A stretch of DNA of 64,000 bases from assembly GCF_017654505.1 (NCBI RefSeq), contig NC_054572.1:4728349-4792348 (forward strand), given 5' to 3'. Of this stretch, positions 55,370 to 64,000 are shown in pieces. This DNA is from Polyodon spathula. Its lineage: Eukaryota > Chordata > Actinopteri > Acipenseriformes > Polyodontidae. The position numbers were made by a program, and so were the translations under genes. Numbering within the stretch: position 1 is the first letter of the stretch; the number at the start of each line of letters is the position of its first letter. Under the pieces are notes generated by a model. It did no database searches, was not told the origin of the DNA, and worked only from the letters and a program-made list of their open reading frames with translations.

Positions 55370-56170
55370 CGCACTTTGTGTCCTATCAAGGCCTATTGCA
55401 TGCAATCATTCGCATCATTATACCCTGTCATACACTGTCCTATGAGATCATTTGAGAAACAATTTGGGTATCACACACCTAAACATGTTTAAACTTTGTG
55501 AGCGGACTGCAATCGATCGAGCGAATCAATGCCAATCGCATCTCGAACTGTCATATACTCACGGACCGAGGAGACTGAAAAAATGCAAATAATCCCATTG
55601 GACAGTGTATGATGGGTTTAATCACACCATGTATCCAGCCAAATGGAATATTGCAAAGGGGAAGGGAGTCTGGATGAGGAGAAATATCAGATTGGATAAT
55701 AATAAATGAATTAATAAATAAATAGGCATCAGCACTCCGTTCTCATTCTGTTGTGTGAGAAACAAAGGGATGGGCTATGGGATATTCATTTAATAATTTG
55801 TCTGATGCTTTTATTTAAGAAGACATACTAGGAATACAAATATCAAATACAATGTGTTAATAATATACAGTGAATTAGATACCAAGTCTACAAATTCAGC
55901 CTCAACAGGTGGGTTTATTGTACACAAAATACACTATAAACCTTTCAAAAATAGGTAAAATTGTGTGAACAGTTCAGCATTGTCCGTGAAACTTTCAAGC
56001 AAATTAGCAAATAGTTGTATAAACAATTTAAATGTACATTTTTTTTTATTATTTTATTTACTTTTTCTACAGAATGTGTGTGTCAGTAAAGTCTAATGTC
56101 CAATTAAAGCGCTGTTGTCCTGTTCATATGCAGATCCACCAGATGCAGTCTGTTCAGTTCTGTTAACTCC
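55370..56170. other. No recognised gene
   Basis: Spacer between the minisatellite and the V14 RSS. Confidence 0.5.
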
Positions 56171-56176
56171 ACTCTC

Positions 56177-56215
56177 TGTTTCTGTCAGGTCCTCTCACAG
56201 CTTTCAAACACTGTG
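56177..56215 (-). promoter_or_regulatory. 23-RSS of the 56.2 kb V gene
   Basis: CACAGTG (56209-56215), 23-bp spacer, ACAGAAACA (56177-56185, two changes). Confidence 0.88.
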
Positions 56216-56778
56216 CCTCCACTGCACAGTAATAGGTCACAGAGTCTTCTGCTTGTGAATTGCTCACATTAAAAACCCCAGAGCTCTTCACCTTGTCCAG
56301 CGACCCACTGAACTGTGAGTCTTTCACTGGGTCTGAAACCAAGATCATCACATTCTCTGGGCTTCTGTTTGGCCTCTGTCTGTACCACTGAAGACTGTAG
56401 AAATTAGAAGCTGTGTAGTTGCAGTGAAGGGTTGCAGTCTCCCCTTCACTCACAGTCAGTGATAGTGGTCTCTGAGATATTTGATCCTGAGATCTCACAC
56501 CTGCAGAAACAAGTTTAAAAAGAAGGGACAAATTGAAGAGTCAGCTGTGGAATTCCCTGTACATTTTGTCTGGTTTCTTTCGCATCTCATATGTCAATAG
56601 TATAATGATATTGGTAATGATGTATTACATGCATATTACTTTCATATCAGAATTGAGCAGCATTTCCACATAATGACAAGTCCCAGATACAAACGCAGTA
56701 ATAAATCCTCAGATACTCACAGTGTAAATAAACCAGTGTGTTTATCAGTAGGTATAAGAATCCAGACTCTGTGCTCAT
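56216..56778 (-). CDS. TCR alpha/delta V gene, apparently functional (V14)
   Basis: The leader exon is 56721-56778 (MSTESGFLYLLINTLVYLH, donor GTGAGT, phase 1). The V exon is 56216-56500 after TTTCTGCAG: RSQDQISQRPLSLTVSEGE, first Cys in ATLHCNYT, LQWYRQRPNRSPENV, a shorter framework 3 (GVFNVSNSQ), EDSVTYYCAVEAQ. Open, with a good heptamer. It is divergent from the other V families here. Confidence 0.9.
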
Positions 56779-56784
56779 GATGGG

Positions 56785-57143
56785 GGCTGTTGGAGTGATC
56801 AGAAAGAAAGACAGATTTAAGCAGCTGTGAAGCAGCTTCTTATTGTGCCAGTGCAGTACAGTAACCCCTCCCACCAGTGTGGAGTGAAGATTCAGAGCTG
56901 TGTTTCCCTGCCTTATTTACAAATGAGTTACTATTTCAATAAGAACTTTAACATGTTGATATTAAAACAATTGTTAACACATCACTTTGTGCTGACTGGC
57001 AGGCAGGAGGATCAAATCTATCATCAGGTTATACCTGATTGATTTTAAAACATTTAATATTTAACATTCTTTAATATGGGATTAATTTGTTTGTTTAATG
57101 ATATGGTCATTTTGTAATGAGGTCTGTGGTTACAAATTCATAA

Positions 57144-57184
<41 letters not shown>

Positions 57185-57884
57185 TAGAACTGCTAGGCAG
57201 TTTTACGGCTTCCAAGCCCCAGTACCAGTACCAAACACTTAAGCAATTACTGAAAGAAGCGGCTTTATTTAAAAAAAAAAAAATAAAAATGCATCAAACA
57301 GCTGTTTTGATATCAAGTCAACACCATTTTTTTAAGAGTCAGTTGAATTGTTACAGTGTCAAGGATGATGCTTGTGAAGTTTGGAGTTAGTTAAGTAAAT
57401 TGTTTGTCAACTGACGCAGGTTTAAATTTCAATTGTAAACGTATAACTGATGGCCATCTTGTTTTATAAAACATCACCATTTTCACATATTTGTATCCCA
57501 TGGTTACTGGGACAATAACTACCAAGCTTGGAGTCTGTTGGTCAAACTGTTTCCAAACAGCAGCAGTTTGTTCTTAGGGTTGTTTTTCAATAAGATTTGT
57601 GGCAGCCATTTTGACATTCAAATTTATCACAGCAACTTCTGCTTCGCAAACTTGATCCGGGTTTGATGCTGATGATATATCCCAAGTTTCAGATCAATCG
57701 CTTACAGGTTCCCGAGAAGATGATTTTGAAAGGTTTTATCGAAAAATGCGTCACGGCGCCAATTCAAGTACTCAGCAGCAAAGAATGTTCAGCATCAGAC
57801 AGCCAATGTATCCAGCTTGTTAGCTGCCAAGTCAGAACCTGATCAGTCACACAGCTTTGAAGCAGCAGCAGTTTAAAGTTTTGG

Positions 57885-57940
<56 letters not shown>

Positions 57941-59145
57941 TAATAATAATAATAATAAATAAATAACAATAACAATAGGCTTTCCAGCCTTTGGCTGGGA
58001 AGCCTACTAATAATGGTTTTCAATCTTTTTAATCCAATGACCCACCAGGAAATATAAAAAAGATACAATGCAACCCACTTTAACTTTGACTAATGATAAA
58101 ATGTTACTTCAGAAGTCTTTCATTCTGTTGAATGTGAACCGAAGTCTCTGCAGCAGACTAAAGGGAACATGAATAATAATAACAGCGCTGTGGCTCAGAG
58201 CAACAAGGATTAGTGCAGAAGTTACTCCTAATGCAGGGTCTGGGGTTGCCATGAAATGTTATCATTATATGGTAATAATAATTGTTAAATGTAATCTTCT
58301 CAACGGCCAAATTGTGGTGACCCACCTGAGCATGCCTCACCACCCACTGGCTGAAAACCATTGAAATAAATAAATGCTGAATTTAATAATAAAAAAGGAA
58401 TAACAAGCAAAGGAGAAATGACTCGTATCAGCATCTGTATAAGAGGAAAATAGGGCCATTATCTGGATGAAGGACTGCAGGCCTGTTGTATGAGAACTCT
58501 TTACAAATATGTGCTTTGTGATTTGCTTTAATATTACAGTATGCAACTTTGCAAATCTAGAAATATGCTGTGCATTGATAAAGAAAGCAAATGCAAAAGA
58601 AAACCAGCAATATGTAAATAGCCAAAGAAAGCATTTAAATATAAAAACTAAAGCTCAATTATTGCTCCTTATTAGAACAGCAATGAGAGAAGTATAACCC
58701 TGAAGAAAGCCTGCTTCCTCTGTCACTGTACTCCAAAACATCCTCATAGACTAGAAACTAACCTGAAGAAATACAGAGCAGCATAAACACCCAGAGATAG
58801 CGAGAGAGCAGCAGAAAACACAAGACCCGGGGCAATAATAATACTTTTAGTCATCCAACATCCAGGACTCGTGACTGACTCCACTCCACTCCAGGTCTGA
58901 GGACTCGACTACAACTCTAGCTATTAGCAGGGGTTCGAATTTTCAAGTGAATCTTTTTTCCAAATTTGGGTGAATTTTTATAGAGGACTGAAACTCTTCA
59001 AGTCTCTCCCTGAGTCTCATCACAGATCCGTTGGTGTGTCACAGTACTTTCACAGACAGTGCGCTTGTTACAGTGTCGCCTCCTACAGGAAGATGTCAAA
59101 CTATACTTGGGAAAGTAGAACATGGGGAATTTTCTTTTATATTGT
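56785..59145. other. No recognised gene; (ATA)n tracts
   Basis: (ATA)n at 57143-57183 and 57888-57952 bracket about 700 bp of unassigned sequence. A perfect-looking hairpin AGGCTTTCCAGCC/GGCTGGGAAGCCT lies at 57978-58006. No V, LINE or transposase similarity recognised. Confidence 0.5.
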
Positions 59146-59149
59146 ATTG

Positions 59150-59186
<37 letters not shown>

Positions 59187-59695
59187 CCTTTATTTAATAC
59201 AGCGCCTTTCTCAAAACAATCTGTCAAAGCGCTTTACATGACTAAAACTACAAAAACTAAAAACTAAACTAAAAATACAAGCAGGAAACACAATAATCAC
59301 AGTAAATGCAAATACATGAGCAGGAGAGTAAATGCATAAATAAATAGATAAAACAGAAGGAAATAAAAACAAGATCAATTAAACAAGAAGAATGCAATGA
59401 AATTAAATGCACAATAAGTAGATAAAACATATAAATAAAAACAAGACCAGTGAAACAATAAAACCATAGACGATAAAAGAATCATTTTAGATCAAAAAGA
59501 CAGATTATAAAAATGTGTCATTAGTTTTATTGTCAAAGCTGCAACAGTTGGTGCTTCCCTTACAGGCATGAGCAAATCATTCCTTAATTTAGAGGCCCTG
59601 TAACTAAAAGCTCTGCCACCAATACTAGATTTTAAAATATTTCTAAGATGAAAGAAAGACGCTTTATTGTTGTATTGCTTCATGTTCTAATAAAA
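59150..59695 (-). mobile_element. L2-like LINE 3' end with (TTGA)n tail
   Basis: The minus strand reads the last RT residues (GGRAFSYRASKLRNDLLMPV, EAPTVAALTIKLMTHFY) to a stop at 59492. Then come AT-rich 3' UTR sequence, AAAGCGCTTTGACAG and GGCGCTGTATTAAATAAAGG (the L2 3' hallmark), and a (TTGA)n simple repeat at 59152-59187. Confidence 0.8.
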
Positions 59696-59763
59696 ATGTG
59701 ATTTTTGTTTTGTTTTTTTGTTTTTTTTATTAAGTTGAAGATTAAAGATGATGTTTATTTAAT

Positions 59764-59777
59764 CCACTAGGTGGCAG
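59764..59777 (+). promoter_or_regulatory. CTCF-like motif, plus orientation
   Basis: CCACTAGGTGGCAG, full consensus match. The only good match pointing right in the window. Confidence 0.55.
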
Positions 59778-59810
59778 CAAAGCACCACCGTTGTTTCCTT
59801 CCAATAGAAT

Positions 59811-60669
59811 AGAACTGAACAGGAAATCTCTGAAAGGATCTGTTTCAGAATTTCTAAATATGTTCTGTAGGGCAAAAACACGGCTTGCAAATGTAAGGTA
59901 TGTTTAGTTTCTCAGTTTATGACATTTAAATGTCTTGTTTTCAGCAGCTCCCCTCATGTCACAGCAATCGTCTTGACTGTGCTCCAAGGGATTTTGAAGG
60001 CCTTTGATATTTTTTTTATACCCATCCCCTGATCTGTGCCTTTCAACAACTTTGTCCCAGAGTTCTTTTGAAAGTGCCTTGGTTATCATAGTTGAGTCTT
60101 TGCTTTGAAATGCACCACTGAAGTGTGGTGTATTGTGTCTCCACACGGTGAATCTCAGTGTCACATACTGGACAAGCACCTCAGTGCTGGCAGGTTCAGT
60201 ATGTTTGTCCTTCGGTAAAAAATCAATACATAAAAAAGTATAGAACCAGGCAGGCTGGATTAATGGGTTTGAAATTAAATATAATTGACATCAAAGGTGC
60301 TGTAGTGTTCGAGTGTCGTGGCCCCTATAGAACTGTATTGGTAAGCAGAGCAGATAGTTTACTGTGGAAGAACTGCCATTGATTTGTGTAACTCTGTATC
60401 CTAGGAAGGGTGACTGATGTAAATTAGTGCTAAAAATATGCTGACCTATTGCAGTTGTGTATGTGTGAATATGTAGCTTTCTCACTAACCTTGACATGAC
60501 AATAGAGAGACTGGATCAATTCAGTTAGGACATGTAGATCAGTCTCACTGTATTGCAAAGAGATTTTTTTTATTAATGATGTTTTTCAGTGAAGTAACTG
60601 TGGCGAAACGGTTTATTGTCAATGTTTGTTTTATTTCTCTGCTCCAAGAGGAAGAATTTGATTGGGTTG
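59811..60669. repeat. Duplicated segment, copy B (partner at 8685-10136)
   Basis: Same order as copy A minus about 600 bp. Contains the better-preserved N-terminal Tc1-like relic (59904-60110, minus strand: LSKELWDKVVERHRSGDGYKK). Ends exactly where the second LTR element begins. Confidence 0.85.
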
Positions 60670-60670
60670 A

Positions 60671-61395
60671 TGTAGTAGGGAGAGATCTGTGCTGACTCTG
60701 CTGGCGTGTTCACGGGCTGCAGGAAGAGGACGGCAGTCGCTCAACAACCGCCTGTGAGTCATAGCAGTGACACGGGGAGGTGGGAAAGTGGGTGTGTGGA
60801 CTTTCCCCCTCTCTGAATGGCTGAGGCGAGTCTTGGGAGATTGTTGGTCCTATAAAATATTGCTCTGCTGTTTCCTCAGGTCTGCCTTTATAGACGCGCT
60901 GAGAGTGCGGAAACGCTGGTCGTGGACCGAGAACCAGCCGGGAGAGAAAAAGACATGAAAGTGTCACAGTGAGACAATGAGAGCAGGGAACCCTTGGGCA
61001 GACCCCTTAAAAATATAACAGAGCAGGCTAGGTAGCCGGCAGCGTAGGATGGAGATCCGGGTCGCACGGGCAGCAGCGACCAGGATATTGCTGCAGAGTG
61101 CAGCACCTTTTATTTGTAGTTTTGTTATTGTGTTATTTTTTCCCTTGTTATTTCTGCCTTCTGTTTTCATTATTATTTCTTTGAGCACCTGCAAGGCGGC
61201 GGTATTGTGTACCATCGCTTGGTATGCCTGTGGTTCTGTTTACCATCGTTGGTAAATCAGACCATGGACCCACAGCGCCATCTGCGGGATAAACTGAAAA
61301 ACAGCACCCCGAAAATAAAACTGGGCACCTGTGCGGTGTTGCCAAATCCACCTGTCTGTCTCCTGTGTCAGTGAATTACCCACCACCCTTCCACA
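60671..61395 (+). repeat. 5' LTR of second Gmr1-like element
   Basis: TGTAGTAGGGAG...CTTCCACA, about 725 bp, with an AATAAAA signal near 61315. Start defined by loss of similarity to copy A after GATTGGGTTG. The other LTR lies outside the window. Confidence 0.85.
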
Positions 61396-61397
61396 CG

Positions 61398-61415
61398 TGG
61401 TGTCAGAGTGGGATT
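61398..61415 (+). promoter_or_regulatory. Primer-binding site, tRNA-Leu type
   Basis: TGGTGTCAGAGTGGGATT, two bases after the LTR, complements a leucine tRNA 3' end with a one-base gap. Confidence 0.7.
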
Positions 61416-61463
61416 CACTGGCACTGCCCCAAGCAGTGCAGCTACAGAAGGAGCAGACTAGCG

Positions 61464-62400
61464 ATGGATGCTACCCAGTTTGCCGCAATGATGGACCTCC
61501 TGCGACAGACGCTCACCGCGGTAGTGCAGGAGGCAGCCAGACCCACAGCTCCAGACCACTCCCTACAGAGACCCACCAAGATGACAGCCGAGGATCGACC
61601 TGACGCCTACTTGGAGGTGTTCTAGGCCATGGCGATCTCGGCCGGGTGGCCCCAAGCCCAGTGGTCTAGCTGTTTGTTACCCCAACTCACCGGGGAGGCT
61701 CAAGCAGCTGTAAGGACGCTGTCCCCAGAGCACATGCTGGATTACCCCCTGCTAAAGGCAGCCATCCTGAATTGTGTGGGGGCCACCCCGGAGGGCTACC
61801 ATAAGAGATTCCGAGAGGAGTAGTTTGCGGCGGGGGAGCACCCCTGAGCTATTGCCCACCGGCTAAAGGAGTATGCCATGGGCTGGCTGAACCCGGACGC
61901 GGTCACCAAAGCTAGGTTGGTGGAGTTGATCATGGTGGAGCTGTTTTTGGAGTGTCTGGCTCCGGGTCCGCGGCTATGGGTCCAGCGACAGGCACCAGAT
62001 ACTCTAGATTGGGTGGTCGAACTAGCCGAGCAGTACCAGGCAGTGGAGCCAATGCCTGTGAAACTGCCGGGGAGGAGTGCGGCTCCTGGATCATCCCCTC
62101 AACTGGCCCCGGAGAGGGCGAAGGGACTGGGGGGAAGGGCTAGTCTAGGATTTGGTCGGGGGGTGTTGGCGGGAGCTCCCAGCCCGGGAACTAGGGCAGG
62201 GTGGGGATACCCACAGGCTGCTGCAGTGTCGGACCTGGGTCTCGTGCGGACGCATTATCGGCGAGCCCCTTTTATGGCTCCAGTGTTTCCCCCTCTTTCC
62301 AAAACTTCGGGAGAGAAACCAGCCCACCGAGTTGTTGGACGTGCAGGGAAGTGGGCCACCTCGCCCGGGACTGTCCCGTGGAGCGTGACCTCAGCCGACC
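61464..62400 (+). pseudogene. Gag of second Gmr1-like element, interrupted
   Basis: Starts MDATQFAAMMDLLRQTL. In-frame TAG at 61623 and 61821 and a TGA near 61845 break the capsid region (GWPQAQWSSCLLPQLTGEAQ, YPLLKAAILN). A frameshift precedes the CCHC knuckle (CWTCREVGHLARDC, about 62320-62361). The same SCAN-like capsid layout as the 13.5 kb element, but clearly a different family. Confidence 0.85.
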
Positions 62401-62429
62401 AGGTAGGCAATTTCAATTACCTCAGTCAC

Positions 62430-62935
62430 TTCAGCACAAGGGTTTTGTTATTCCTGTGACAGTGGATGGTACAAAAACCCAGGCTCTCCTGGATTCAGGG
62501 TGTGGTCAGTCTCTAGTACAGGAGAGCCTAATCTCACCTGGGCATAAATGTATATTGGGACAGGTGCATATTAAATGTATTCATGGGGATGTCCACTCCT
62601 ATCCCAAGATCAATGTGTGTATGACTGTTGGCCAGCAGGTGACATAGGTGCAGGTAGGATTATGTCCTTGATTGCTGGTACCAGTAGTTCTGGGATGGGA
62701 CGGTGAGCAGTTTAAAGATTGCTTGGCTGCACTGACTGCCCTGTCCTCTTTATTGGCGAAGAAAGAGGAAGTAATTGGAGAGATTTTTCCCTTTTGCGTT
62801 CCAGAATGGTTTTGCCATAAATTTAAACCCCGTAAAACTAAACGGGAGCACTGGATCCCTAAGAATGAGGGCTGGCAATGGAGGGAGTCGGAGAAGTTTC
62901 AGGTGGGGGCGGTTGGTGAAGAGTCCGGGGGGTAG
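62430..62935 (+). pseudogene. Protease region of second Gmr1-like element
   Basis: QALLDSGCGQSLV (Asp-Ser-Gly where most have Asp-Thr-Gly) at about 62480-62518, then CIHGDVHSYPKI; a TAG at 62645-62647 ends the frame. A shifted frame carries VVLGWDGEQFKDC. RT does not follow. Confidence 0.75.
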
Positions 62936-63059
62936 GTTGCAGAGCCAGCACAGGGGTCTGGCTCGGCTGCCTCTGCTCGGGACCTACCTGACCCCGAGTT
63001 GGAAGCCATGGGAGCTGATTTCTTAGCTCGCTCACGTGACTTCTGACTCGAGCAAGGGC

Positions 63060-64000
63060 GTGACGACGTGCTTGGCAGGTTCTTTTACCAAGCAGCAGTG
63101 GTTAATGGTCGGGTGGTCGAGCCCAAACGCACTGCCATGTACCCCCACTTTGAAATTGATCGAGACCTGCCGTACCGTGTTGATAAATTACCCCAGACAG
63201 GTGAAGTGCGTCATCAGTTTTTCATTCCTCATCCCTTTAAGGAGGATTTGTTGCAGCTGGCTCACGCTATTCCCCTGTCTGGTAATTTGGGAAGGGATAA
63301 AACTAAAGCAAGGCTTGTGTCACGGTTCTTCTGGCTGGGGCTGGATGGCGATGTCAAGAAGTTTTGTAAGCGTTGTGGGGAATGTCAAAAGGCCAGCCCT
63401 AGAGCCGTTCCACAAGCCCCACTGGTGCCTTTGCCCCTAGTGGAAGCTCCGTTTGAGCGTATTGGGATGGACATAGTTGGGCCATTAGAGAGGAGCGAGG
63501 CAGGATACACCCACCTACTTGTCATTCTGGATTACACTACGCATTATCCAGAGACTATTCTCCTCCTATCTATGTCCGCTAAGTCTGTTGCCAACGAGCT
63601 TGTGAAGGTTTTCTCCCGGGTGGGGATTCCCAAGGAGATACTAACCGATCAAGGCACCAATTTTATGTCCCAGCTAATCTGCGGAACATGTAAGCTTTTG
63701 GGAATTAAGACCATTAGGACCTCGGTGTTTCATCCTCAGACCGACGGTTTGGTGGAACGCTTTAATAAGAACCTTAAGAACATGTTGCGCAGGTTTATTC
63801 ATAGTGATGTGCGTTATTGGGACCAGCTGATTCCTCCCCTTCTCTTTGCGATCAGAGAGGTTCCCCAGGCTTCCACGGGGTTTTCACCATTCGAGCTGCT
63901 GTATGGGCGGAGACCCCGGGGCGTGCTCGACCTGGTCAGAGAGATGTGGGAGGAGCAGCAGGACAATTCGACCAATACCGTCCGGTATGTGTTGGACCTG
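63060..64000 (+). pseudogene. Integrase of second Gmr1-like element, runs off window
   Basis: Open to the edge from about 63.06 kb: HHCC domain (LAHAIPLSGNLGRDKTKARL, CKRCGECQKA), core with D in IGMDIVGPL, D in LTDQGTNF and E in LVERFNKNL, then FSPFELLYGRRPRGVLDLV. Integrase follows the protease directly, so RT must lie downstream, outside the window, as in the Gmr1 order. The integrase portion itself has no stop here, although gag and protease are broken. Confidence 0.88.

Noticed and set aside
57978..58006. Strong hairpin, considered as a structured RNA or MITE end
   Set aside because: No partner end, no target duplication and no RNA-family features; left as a note in the spacer entry.

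Overview
The window reads as part of a ray-finned fish genome, more specifically as variable-gene territory of a T-cell receptor alpha/delta (TRA/TRD) locus that transposable elements have heavily invaded. Evidence for a vertebrate is direct. There are split V genes (leader exon, phase-1 intron, V exon) followed by recombination signal sequences with a 22-23 bp spacer, together with CR1 and L2 LINEs, Tc1 transposons, DIRS and Penelope elements, and Gmr1-type Ty3/Gypsy elements. A non-teleost ray-finned fish (sturgeon, paddlefish, gar or bichir) is a guess from the repeat mix, not a demonstrated fact. I see no D, J or constant exons, so alpha versus delta use of each V cannot be assigned. No prokaryotic genes, CRISPR arrays, rRNA or tRNA genes were recognised.

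V genes: 15 V segments or relics are visible. Thirteen lie on the minus strand with readable structure or as fragments (V exons near 0.7, 1.8 relic, 11.4, 19.3, 26.5, 28.7, 31.9, 32.8, 43.1, 48.0, 50.5, 52.0, 53.9, 56.2 kb, plus a doubtful relic at 41.1 kb). One decayed V at 34.1-34.6 kb is on the plus strand. Five look fully usable by eye (0.7, 11.4, 31.9, 53.9, 56.2 kb). The one at 19.3 kb has an intact reading frame but a damaged recombination signal. The one at 50.5 kb lacks the first conserved cysteine. The rest are pseudogenes. The 11.4/19.3 kb pair and the 31.9/32.8 kb pair are paralogous and mark a duplicated two-V cassette. The first copy is split by about 7 kb of inserted DNA.

Mobile elements, left to right: L2 fragment (1-330); complete Tc1 with open transposase (2.49-4.11 kb); transposase-like conserved ORF (5.05-6.23 kb); CR1 fragment (6.24-8.67 kb); Tc1 relics and a duplicated segment (8.7-10.8 kb); a CR1 tail split by a complete 5.9 kb Gmr1-like LTR element with 5-bp target duplication (12.5-18.8 kb); a DIRS element with inverted terminal repeats (20.36-24.08 kb); CR1 (24.1-26.45 kb), which cuts a V exon; DIRS relic (28 kb); rearranged Tc1 (29.47-30.63 kb); L2 relic (35.6-36.7 kb); a nearly full-length CR1 with both ORFs (36.75-40.8 kb); CR1 fragment (44.2-45.2 kb); DIRS recombinase end (45.2-45.74 kb); inverted Penelope-like fragments (45.8-46.9 kb); putative solo LTR inside a V leader intron (48.4-49.1 kb); L2 3' end (59.15-59.7 kb); second copy of the 8.7 kb segment (59.8-60.67 kb), cut by the 5' LTR of a second, decayed Gmr1-like element that runs off the window end.

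Regulatory reading: several V genes carry a CCAAT box in reverse orientation 118-144 bp upstream of the leader ATG. CTCF-like motifs recur near V genes, and most point the same way as the minus-strand V genes. Both patterns fit a recombination-competent antigen-receptor V array, but they rest on sequence inspection only.
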